The notes under the pieces were generated by a model that was not told the origin of the DNA, searched no databases, and saw only the letters and a list, made by a program, of their open reading frames with translations. Shown piece after piece: positions 52,746 to 59,515 of a DNA stretch of 64,000 nt (positions within the stretch are counted from its first letter, which is position 1; each line of letters starts with the position of its first letter). A program made the position numbers and the translations under genes. The stretch comes from Actinokineospora baliensis. Its GTDB lineage: Bacteria; Actinomycetota; Actinomycetes; Mycobacteriales; Pseudonocardiaceae. The stretch spans positions 4,762,001 through 4,826,000 of the forward strand of contig NZ_JAFBCK010000001.1 in NCBI RefSeq assembly GCF_016907695.1, written 5' to 3'.

Positions 52746-53564
52746 ATGTCGGAACAGGTCATCGACCAGGTCGGCGAGTACTACGACGACATCGGCGAAC
52801 TCGTCGAGCTGGTCGGCGGCAACCTGCACGTCGGCTACTGGGAGTCCGATGAGGACCGCACTCCGTTCCTGGAAGCCATGCAGCGCCTCACCTTCGAGGT
52901 CGGCGCCCGCCTCGAGCTCACCAGGGGCCAGCACCTGCTCGACGTCGGCTGCGGCGTCGGCGAACCCGCGGTGCGCCTGGCCCAGCGGTACGCGGTGGCG
53001 ATCACCGGGATCACCGTCAGCCACTGGCAGGTCGCCGAGTCCGCCCGCCGCGTCATCGCCGCCGGACTGCGCGGGCACGTCCACACCCGCTACGCCGACG
53101 CCGCCGACCAGCCCTTCCCCGACGCCGCCTTCGACGCGGCACTGGCCTTCGACTCACTGCCCAGCGCCCAGGACAAGTCCCGCTGGCTCGCCGAGGTCCA
53201 CCGCGTCCTACGCCCCGGCGGCCGGTTCGTGTTCACCGAGTACCCCCGCACCGCCGACCTCACCGACGACGAACGCGCGATCCTCACCGCCAACACCATC
53301 CACACCCCACCGGCCACCCTCGCCGAGTCCACCGCCCTGGCCGAAGCCGCCGGGTTCCGCATCCTGGCCGCCGAAGACTGGAGCGACCGAGTCCGCCGCA
53401 CCTACGACGAGTTCTTCGCCGCCCTCACCACCCAAGGCCCCGCCCTGGCCGAGGAGTACGGCGCCGATCGAATCGCCATGTTCACCACCGGCATCACCAC
53501 CATGTTCTCCCTCTGCCAAGCCAAGATCGGCTACCACGTCATCACCTGCACCAAGCCCGCCTGA
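52746..53564 (+). CDS. Class I SAM-dependent methyltransferase
   Basis: The 272-aa enzyme resembles the gamma-tocopherol/erythromycin EryG-type C- or O-methyltransferases of polyketide clusters. It starts DQVGEYYDDIGELVELVGGNLHVGYWES, has motif I LLDVGCGVGEPAVRLAQRY and the AFDSLPSAQDK segment, then VLRPGGRFVFTEYP. ATG 52746 fits the GAGGGG site better than GTG 52737. It is divergent from the propeller-aminotransferase operon. Downstream is the 600-bp repeat tract. Substrate unknown. Confidence 0.88.
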   Translation: MSEQVIDQVGEYYDDIGELVELVGGNLHVGYWESDEDRTPFLEAMQRLTFEVGARLELTRGQHLLDVGCGVGEPAVRLAQRYAVAITGITVSHWQVAESARRVIAAGLRGHVHTRYADAADQPFPDAAFDAALAFDSLPSAQDKSRWLAEVHRVLRPGGRFVFTEYPRTADLTDDERAILTANTIHTPPATLAESTALAEAAGFRILAAEDWSDRVRRTYDEFFAALTTQGPALAEEYGADRIAMFTTGITTMFSLCQAKIGYHVITCTKPA

Positions 53565-53617
53565 GGGCTCTTCTGGGCCCACCCAGCACTACCCTTCCTC
53601 GCTCGGCCCGGCCACCA

Positions 53618-54150
53618 CTCCCGGCCTATCCGCAACCTGTCCCAGTTGTCCCCGGCCTTTCCACAACCCACCCAGGCATCCCCAGGCCATCCGCACCTAC
53701 TCGACCGCCCCCAGGCCTGGCCACCACCGCCTAGCCGTCCTGGCCTGTCCACAACCCACCGAGCTGTCCCGGCGTCCATTCACAACCTGCTTGGCCAGCC
53801 CTGTCTGTCGACTGCCCAACTCCCTGGGGCTGTCCGCAGCCCGTCCCACGCTATCCACAACCCACCCAGGTCTCCCCAGGCTCATCCACGACCCGCTCAC
53901 CCGTCCCGAGCCTGCCCACAACCTGCCCAGGCATCTTTGGCCCATCCACAACCGGCCCAGTTGTCCCCGGCCTATCGACCGCCCAGCCCTCCTCGGCTGT
54001 CCAGCGGCTCCGGGCGCACCACAGCCCGCCCGGCCGTCCCACGCCCTTCCACAACCTGCTCAGCCGTCCCGGGCCTTGTCCACAACCCGCTCGGCCATCC
54101 CTGGCTCATCCACAAGCGGCCCAGCCCTCCCCGGCCTGTCCACAACCCGT
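53618..54150. repeat. Degenerate tandem repeats with TCCACAAC motifs
   Basis: The gene-free 53565-54243 consists of imperfect units of about 25-35 bases, roughly GGCCTGTCCACAACCCG followed by YCCAGCYGTCCCC. The octamer TCCACAAC occurs at least seven times and close variants several more, all in the same orientation. One unit (54075-54083) has TTGTCCACA, the actinobacterial DnaA-box consensus. No gene, replication protein or AT-rich unwinding element is seen. It may be a decayed minisatellite or a DnaA-binding cluster. Confidence 0.65.
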
Positions 54151-54243
54151 ACAGCGCTCCCCAGCCACCGATCGACAGCCCTTTCCGCTGTTCTCCGCCG
54201 GTAGGCTGGATTCGGGGGCTGCTCAGTTCGCCCGGCCGAACGC

Positions 54244-55581
54244 TCAGACCTCGAAGCGGCGGCGGGGCACCATCGGCAGGGCGTCGACGGGCATGGTCAG
54301 GGCCACCTTCGGTCGCGGGGTGTGTCCCGGCACCGGTTCCAGGCGCCAGCGGGCCGCGATGGAGGCGAGGGTCAAGGTCATCTCGGTGAGGGCGAACGGC
54401 TCGCCGATGCAGGTGTGGTTGCCGGTGCCGAACGGGATGTAGGCGCCGCGGGGGAGGGCCTTGGCGTTGTCGATCGACCAGCGGTCCGGGTCGAACCGGC
54501 TGGGGTCGTGGTGCAGGGCGGGGTTGTGGTTGAGCGCGTGCGGGCTGTACATGATCGCCGCGTTCGCTGGGATCGCGTAGCCGCCGATGGTGGTCTCGCG
54601 GGTGGTGGTGCGGCTCAACGCCCATCCCTGGGTGCGCAGGCGCAGGGTTTCGCTGATCACCTGCTTGGTGTAGGTCAGGCTGGCCAGGTCGACGTAGGCC
54701 GCGGCGCGCCCGGCCAGCACCCGGTCGGCCTCCGCGCACAGCTTGGCCTCCACCTCGGGGTGCGCGGCGACCTCGTGGCAGGCCCAGGCCAGCGTGTTGG
54801 CGATGCTCTCGGCGCCCGCGATGAAGATCGTCATGACCTCGTCGTGCAGCTGCGCGTCCGACATCCCCCCGTCCTCGGCCAGCACCAGGATCGACAGCAG
54901 GTCACCCCGGTCGACCGGGGCCGCCCGGTAGGTCGCGATCACGCCGTCGATGACCCCGCGCAGGTACCGCTCGGCCGCCCGGTAGCGGCGGTTGGCGGGC
55001 ACCGGCAGCCTGGCCAGCAGGCCGGTCGGGTCCATCACCCGCAGGTACAGGCCGTTGAGCACGGTGGCGGTCGCCTCGCGGAACAGGTCGGCGTCGACAC
55101 CGGTGTCGGCGGCGAACATCGCCCTGGTCAGGTTGGTCAGCGCCAGGTCGGCCAACTCCCGGTGCACCTCCACGCGCTCCCCGTCGCGCCAGCCGCCGAA
55201 GCGCCGCTGGGCCTCCTCGGTGATCAGCGCCGCGTATCCCACGATCCGGGAGTGGCTGAACGCGGGCTGCATCAGCGCCCGCTGCCTGCGGTGCAGATCC
55301 CCGTCGGAGATGCCGAGGCCGTTGCCGAACATCGCCCGGAACCGCTCGGTGATCGGACCGCCCTTGCCGAAGGTGTCCGGGTCGCGCAGCGCGGTCCTGA
55401 TCAGCGCGGGGTCGTTGATCACGTACACCGTCTGCCTGCCGAGCCGGATCCCGATCACCGGGTCGGTGTCCTGCAGCGAGAGCAGGAACTCGCGGGGCGC
55501 GCGCTTCATCAGAAGGGCGTGGCCGAGCACCGGGACCGCGCCGGGGGCGATGGCGGGGGTCAGCACGTCCGTCACGGTCAC
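54244..55581 (-). CDS. Cytochrome P450
   Basis: The 445-aa P450 has the heme-binding FGTGNHTCIGEPFA, ExxR in SETLRLRTQ and an I-helix AGAESIANTLAW (acidic-alcohol pair shifted to E-S). The PERF-like DPSRFDPDRW is present. There is no membrane anchor, as usual for bacterial class I enzymes. GTG 55581 has GGAGG upstream. The gene is divergent from the HxlR-SCP2 gene at 55781 across an AT-rich promoter region, the same arrangement as the HxlR/methyltransferase pair at 43 kb. It is probably a tailoring hydroxylase; redox partners are not in the window. Confidence 0.92.
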   Translation of the reverse strand: MTVTDVLTPAIAPGAVPVLGHALLMKRAPREFLLSLQDTDPVIGIRLGRQTVYVINDPALIRTALRDPDTFGKGGPITERFRAMFGNGLGISDGDLHRRQRALMQPAFSHSRIVGYAALITEEAQRRFGGWRDGERVEVHRELADLALTNLTRAMFAADTGVDADLFREATATVLNGLYLRVMDPTGLLARLPVPANRRYRAAERYLRGVIDGVIATYRAAPVDRGDLLSILVLAEDGGMSDAQLHDEVMTIFIAGAESIANTLAWACHEVAAHPEVEAKLCAEADRVLAGRAAAYVDLASLTYTKQVISETLRLRTQGWALSRTTTRETTIGGYAIPANAAIMYSPHALNHNPALHHDPSRFDPDRWSIDNAKALPRGAYIPFGTGNHTCIGEPFALTEMTLTLASIAARWRLEPVPGHTPRPKVALTMPVDALPMVPRRRFEV

Positions 55582-55780
55582 CGCGACACCTCCGGGGAAG
55601 GGGATTAACTCCTATAATGTATAGCGCTGAGGTCAATCCCGACCCCGGTCGGGTGCTGGCGTTCTTCCCGGTGTCCCGTCCTTCCAATGGGGCAGCAGTT
55701 ACTACCAATGGGTGGTTTTCGGTGTTACTATCTGGATCAAGTTGCCGGTCGTGACCGGCTAGGTGAGCCAGGGGAACGAG

Positions 55781-56431
55781 ATGGCGGGCAAGCGCGACTA
55801 CGGGCAGTTCTGCGGGTTGGCCGCCGGGCTGAACATCATCGGCGAGCGGTGGACCCTGTTGCTGGTCCGCGAGCTGCTGGTGAGCGCGCTGCGGTTCAAC
55901 GAACTGCTCGACAACCTGCCCGGCATCGGCCCCAACCTGCTCGCCGAGCGGCTGCGCACCCTCGCCGAGCACGGCCTGGTCGAGCAGCTCGCGGTACCCG
56001 GTGACGGCCGCGCCAAGCAGTACCGGCTCACGGAACGTGGCCAGCAGTTGCGCGGCCCGGTGCTCGGGCTGGCCCGATGGGGCATGCAGTTCCTCTCCGT
56101 CGACGACCGCGACGGCGGTGAGGTGCGGGCGGAGTGGGGGATCATCGCGGTGCAGGCCATGGTCGACACCGGCCGGGTGCCCGAGGTGGACGAGACCTAC
56201 GAGTTCCGCGTCGGCGACGAGACCTTCGGCGTTTTCGTCGTGGGCGGCGCAGTGCGGTTCGTGCCGGGCCCGGCTGACGCGCAGGTCGTGGTCTCCAGCG
56301 ACCCGGACACGTTCATCCAGATCGGGGCGGGGATGGTGAGCCCGTTCGACGCGCTCGCCGCCGGGCAGATCAAGCTCGAAGGGCCGCCGGGATCGATTCG
56401 CCGGTGCACCAAGATGCTCGGCCTGACGTGA
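55781..56431 (+). CDS. HxlR-family regulator with SCP2-like domain, copy 2
   Basis: The 216-aa paralogue of the 42551 gene has HTH region CGLAAGLNIIGERWTLLLVRELL, GIGPNLLAERLRTLAEHG and RYRL-type wing, then an SCP2-like ligand domain ending IRRCTKMLGLT. ATG 55781 has AGGGG upstream and gives the same length as copy 1. It is divergent from the P450. The intergenic DNA has two GTTACTA boxes and an ACCAATGGGTGGT partial dyad (55693-55730), which are candidate operators. Confidence 0.88.
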   Translation: MAGKRDYGQFCGLAAGLNIIGERWTLLLVRELLVSALRFNELLDNLPGIGPNLLAERLRTLAEHGLVEQLAVPGDGRAKQYRLTERGQQLRGPVLGLARWGMQFLSVDDRDGGEVRAEWGIIAVQAMVDTGRVPEVDETYEFRVGDETFGVFVVGGAVRFVPGPADAQVVVSSDPDTFIQIGAGMVSPFDALAAGQIKLEGPPGSIRRCTKMLGLT

Positions 56432-56437
56432 GGTTCG

Positions 56438-56455
56438 ATCACTTCGAAAAGTGAT
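56438..56455. promoter_or_regulatory. 18-bp palindrome immediately before the hydroxylase-like gene
   Basis: ATCACTTCGAAAAGTGAT has perfect 7-bp arms and a CGAA centre and ends 11 bases before the GTG at 56467. It would occlude a core promoter or initiation region if bound. It could instead be a small terminator for the regulator gene that stops at 56431. Confidence 0.5.
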
Positions 56456-56466
56456 AGCCTGATGGT

Positions 56467-57156
56467 GTGGTCGATCTGCGCGTGGTGGCCGAGGAGTACC
56501 TGAGCCGCCGGTTCCCGCGTGCCGACCCGACGTACCGGCGTCCGGTGTTGCGGCTGGATGCGGAGTTCTGCCGCAGGGTGGCGCGGCATCACGACCAGGC
56601 GCCCGCGTTCGGCGCGGGGACAGAAGGTGCGTACCGGGCGTTGTGGGAGGAAGACCTCCAGCAGTACCAGGCGATTCGTGACGCGGGTGTGGTCGTGCGG
56701 CCGTGGCGTGCGGCGGGGCAGCCGTATCCGGATTCGCGGACGTTGATCGACCAAGTGGGTCGCACCGGTGTGCTGTGGCTGTACTTGACCCGCTCGGGGC
56801 ATGGCTGTGCGGACACTGACGGGCATCCGATGCGTCAGCCGTCCGGGGTGGTTGAGGACGGGGAATCGTTGTGCCACAACGACATCCTGCGAGTGGTGCA
56901 CGACCTGTTCGGTCACGTCGCGTTGCGCGCCGGGTTCGGTCCGCGCGGCGAGTTCACCGCCACCGGAGGGCACCTGCGGCTGTACCCGGAACGTGCGTCG
57001 CCCGCGTTGTTCACCGAGCAGATCGGGCAGATCTGCTGGTACTTCTACGGAGACCACCTCGCAACCGGGCCGAGGCGTTACCCGGAACAGAAGGTCTTCC
57101 TTTACCCGCAGGCGGTTCTGGACGAGTTCCGCGGCCTGCTCCAACCCGCGCGCTGA
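56467..57156 (+). CDS. Aromatic amino acid hydroxylase-like non-heme iron protein
   Basis: The 229-aa protein has a possible 2-His-1-carboxylate iron site: His145 and His150 in HNDILRVVHDLFGHVALRAG and Glu184 in LFTEQIGQICWYFYG. The H-x4-H...E order and spacing recall phenylalanine hydroxylase (H285, H290, E330). It is shorter than PAH-type enzymes and lacks their pterin-site signature as far as I can see. The GTG at 56467 has no ribosome-binding site, so initiation may be leaderless. It follows the HxlR gene in the same direction. It may be a hydroxylase of the local pathway or a stand-alone oxygenase. Similarity is by motif only. Confidence 0.62.
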   Translation: MVDLRVVAEEYLSRRFPRADPTYRRPVLRLDAEFCRRVARHHDQAPAFGAGTEGAYRALWEEDLQQYQAIRDAGVVVRPWRAAGQPYPDSRTLIDQVGRTGVLWLYLTRSGHGCADTDGHPMRQPSGVVEDGESLCHNDILRVVHDLFGHVALRAGFGPRGEFTATGGHLRLYPERASPALFTEQIGQICWYFYGDHLATGPRRYPEQKVFLYPQAVLDEFRGLLQPAR

Positions 57157-57209
57157 CCGGTCGTGGCGCTAGACTGCCCGGCGAGTCCGCGAGCACAGGG
57201 AGAAGCCAG

Positions 57210-57923
57210 GTGAGCGACGACAACGCGGTGACCATGTGGCCCAAGGGCGCGAGCGAGGAGTACATCGCCGCCCGCGTCGAACTCGACCGCCTCGAACACG
57301 CCCTGCACGCCGAGGTCCACCGCCTCGCCGCGCTGCGCCGCGACCTGCCGCCGGGCCCGGTCCTCGACGAGTACGTGTTCGAGGAGGGACCGCTCGACCT
57401 GGGCCTGCCGTCGCCGATCACCGAGACCAGCCTGCGCGCGCTGTTCGGCGACCACGACCTGCTCGTTGTCTACCACATGATGTACCACCCGGGTGAGGAC
57501 GAGGTCTGCCCGATGTGCTCCCTGTGGGTCGACGGCTTCCACGGCGTCTCCCGGCACATCCTGCAGCACGCGGCGTTCGCCGTGATCGCCAAAGCCCCGA
57601 TCGCCGAGATCCGCGGCTGGGCCCGCCGCCGCGGCTGGGACGGCCTGCGCCTGCTGTCAAGCTTCGACAACTCCTTCAACACCGACACCGGCGCCGAAAC
57701 CGACACCGGCGACCAACTCCCCATGGTCAGCGTCTTCCGCCGCGAAGGCGACCAGGTCCGCCACTTCTACACCCAACGAGCCAACTTCATGGACAACGCC
57801 GAGGGCGGCTTCGACCAGCTCAACCCCATCTGGCACCTCCTGGACATAACCCCCACCGGCCGCGGCGACTGGTACGCCGCCAACACCTACGCGGGCCGCC
57901 TCCGCGGCAACCTCGCCCCGTAG
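57210..57923 (+). CDS. DUF899 family thioredoxin-like protein, copy 2
   Basis: The 237-aa DUF899 protein has an N-terminal helical hairpin (SEEYIAARVELDRLEHALHAE), then a thioredoxin-like core with a CPMC pair in GEDEVCPMCSLWVDGFHGV (about 105). FAVIAKAPIAEIRGWARRRGW and a C-terminal LNPIWHLLDITPTGRGDWY follow. GTG 57210 has GGGAGAA upstream. It differs from the copy in the sel operon, which has CGGC. It is probably a soluble thiol oxidoreductase; partner unknown. It converges on the Imm1 gene with 10 bases between stops. Confidence 0.82.
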   Translation: MSDDNAVTMWPKGASEEYIAARVELDRLEHALHAEVHRLAALRRDLPPGPVLDEYVFEEGPLDLGLPSPITETSLRALFGDHDLLVVYHMMYHPGEDEVCPMCSLWVDGFHGVSRHILQHAAFAVIAKAPIAEIRGWARRRGWDGLRLLSSFDNSFNTDTGAETDTGDQLPMVSVFRREGDQVRHFYTQRANFMDNAEGGFDQLNPIWHLLDITPTGRGDWYAANTYAGRLRGNLAP

Positions 57924-57933
57924 TTTCTTCTGG

Positions 57934-58362
57934 TCAGGCTAGTGAGGCCCAGTCGAGTGTCGTGGGTCGTTGCCCGCCGGTCGTGAGCAGGTCGTGCAGG
58001 GCGCGGCGGACGACGTCGAGGGGGAGCAGGGCGTGCGCGGGGAACTCAGTGGCGTTGCCCATGAAGTCGAAGGTCAGGTCGTGCTGGTCTGAGGGCTGAT
58101 CGCTGCCTGTGGTGGTGACCCACAGACCGGTGTGCTCGTGGCCGCTGTAGGAGAGCAGAGCTCGGTCGTGGTCGATTCCCAGGCCGATCTCAGGCGCCGT
58201 GTCGGTGGTGTCGCCATCGACATAGAGCTGCGCCAGCAGGCGTGCCCGGTACTGGAGCGAGTCCCGGTGCAGCCGCTCGACGAAGGCATCCACGCCGTCC
58301 ACGGTGGCCAGGACGATCCCGTCGGCATCGTCGGTGGGGGAGTAGTGGGCCACCAACGTCAT
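57934..58362 (-). CDS. Imm1-family immunity protein
   Basis: The 142-aa soluble protein has features of Imm1 immunity proteins: TLVAHYSPTDDADGIVLATVDGVDAFVERL at the start, AQLYVDG, then GLGIDHDRALLSYSGHEHTGLW. Imm1 proteins typically accompany DddA-like/SCP1.201-type deaminase toxins in actinomycetes, as here. ATG 58362 overlaps the toxin stop by four bases (ATGA), the usual toxin-then-immunity order. It would protect by binding the deaminase. Confidence 0.78.
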   Translation of the reverse strand: MTLVAHYSPTDDADGIVLATVDGVDAFVERLHRDSLQYRARLLAQLYVDGDTTDTAPEIGLGIDHDRALLSYSGHEHTGLWVTTTGSDQPSDQHDLTFDFMGNATEFPAHALLPLDVVRRALHDLLTTGGQRPTTLDWASLA

Positions 58363-59078
58363 GGGGTCGCCTTTCCCTGGTAGGTCTTGTGGAAGCCACC
58401 GGCGCCGTGAACGGTGAGAGTGTAGCCGCGGGGCAGGATGGCGGGGACCATTCTGTCGCAGGACCAGGGGCCCCGGTCGCAGGGGACATGATTGATCACC
58501 AGGGTGGCCGCGGTTATCCCGCTGAGTCTCATATGGATGGCCAGCTTCATCTCGACGTCCGGTGCGCGCAGCGGGACTCGACTGCCTGGTTGGGAGCGGA
58601 AGAAGTCCACGGCGGCGCTGTACTTGTCGTCCTTGCCGCTGGCCTCAGCGTGGACGACACCGTCCTCGGCGACCCATCGACCGTGGGTCTTGGGGGTCGG
58701 CATCCCGGGCTCGCGCTGGTCAGCGGCGACGATGTTGGCGGGCAGCTCCGCGCGGACCTGGTTGACCCAGTCCGTGGAAGCCGATGCGACGGGCCTGTCT
58801 GGGGTGGTCTTGGCCGAAGCCGGTCCAGCGGTGTGGTGCTGGGCGATACCGTGAAGGCGTTCAGTGAGCTGATCGAGCAGGTCATCGAGGTCCCGGAGAT
58901 GGTGCTCGGCATTGCCCAGCGCGTGGTTGATCGCTCTGGCTCGTGCGTTGTCACCCAGGATGCGTTCGACGTCGATCAGAACCCTGGTCACGTTGTTGGC
59001 CAACGCAACTACCGAGGCATGGACGCGGTCGACCGCGTCGCCGAGCGTGGCTAGGCGGGCAGCGTGCTCGCTGATCAC
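58359..59078 (-). CDS. DddA-like (SCP1.201-type) deaminase toxin homologue with altered zinc site
   Basis: The 239-aa protein has an N-terminal helical coiled-coil region (about 1-75), a linker, and a C-terminal deaminase domain (about 110-239) with ATLVINHVPCDRGPWSCDRMVPAILPRG supplying the two zinc cysteines. The HxE motif expected as HVE reads DVE here (Asp codon 58557-58559), so one zinc ligand is replaced. Homologues deaminate cytosine in double-stranded DNA. GTG 59078 has GGAG upstream. No export domain or signal peptide is visible. Its immunity gene overlaps downstream. It could be inactive, altered in metal use, or active with Asp as ligand. Confidence 0.78.
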   Translation of the reverse strand: MISEHAARLATLGDAVDRVHASVVALANNVTRVLIDVERILGDNARARAINHALGNAEHHLRDLDDLLDQLTERLHGIAQHHTAGPASAKTTPDRPVASASTDWVNQVRAELPANIVAADQREPGMPTPKTHGRWVAEDGVVHAEASGKDDKYSAAVDFFRSQPGSRVPLRAPDVEMKLAIHMRLSGITAATLVINHVPCDRGPWSCDRMVPAILPRGYTLTVHGAGGFHKTYQGKATP

Positions 59079-59101
59079 CGCACTTCTCCAGGAGGTGCGC
59101 G

Positions 59102-59515
59102 CTAGCTGTAGTCGGCTAGGGCGGTGCGGAGGGTGGGGGGTGGGTGGACTGGTTCCATCCCGGTGGGGGTTCGGCGCATGCAGGCTATGGTTTGGCTGCC
59201 TGTGGCGATTGTGGTGTTGTCGCGGGTGAAGGTGAAGGTCATGGTGATTCTGTTGGCGGCTTGAGCCGACAGGCGCATGGCTACTTCGATGTGGTCGAAG
59301 GCGTAGCACTCGGTGTAGTAGTTCATGGCGCAGGACACTGTGACCAGGGCCAGGTCGCCGGTGCGGAGGGCATCGATGACATCCGGGGCGTGGTCGGCTA
59401 GGAAGTGTTCTCGGCAGTGGCCTTGCCAGTGCAGGTAGTTGGTGAAGTAGACGTTGCCTACCAGGTTGGTTTCGTCGAAGGTGACGCGGTGGTGGTAGAG
59501 GTAGGCGCGGGTCAC
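59102..59515 (-). CDS. Enediyne-type acyl thioesterase (hot-dog fold)
   Basis: The 137-aa hot-dog thioesterase is of the enediyne E10/CalE7 type, which releases the polyene chain from the PKS. The signature is VTFDETNLVGNVYFTNYLHWQG, followed by CREHFLADHAPDV, MNYYTECYAFDHIEVAMRL and SQTIACMRR. GTG 59515 overlaps the PKS stop by four bases, so it is made together with the synthase. The family uses an Arg or Asn/Tyr set rather than a classical acid; these residues were not mapped one by one. Confidence 0.88.
   Translation of the reverse strand: MTRAYLYHHRVTFDETNLVGNVYFTNYLHWQGHCREHFLADHAPDVIDALRTGDLALVTVSCAMNYYTECYAFDHIEVAMRLSAQAANRITMTFTFTRDNTTIATGSQTIACMRRTPTGMEPVHPPPTLRTALADYS

Noticed and set aside
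53565..54243. Chromosomal or plasmid origin of replication
   Set aside because: Despite DnaA-box-like octamers there is no dnaA, dnaN, repA or parAB and no AT-rich unwinding element.
53646..54389. Proline/serine-rich 247-codon plus-strand frame across the TCCACAAC tract
   Set aside because: Its repeats come from the DNA repeat unit, it runs into the P450 gene on the other strand and it has no ribosome-binding site.
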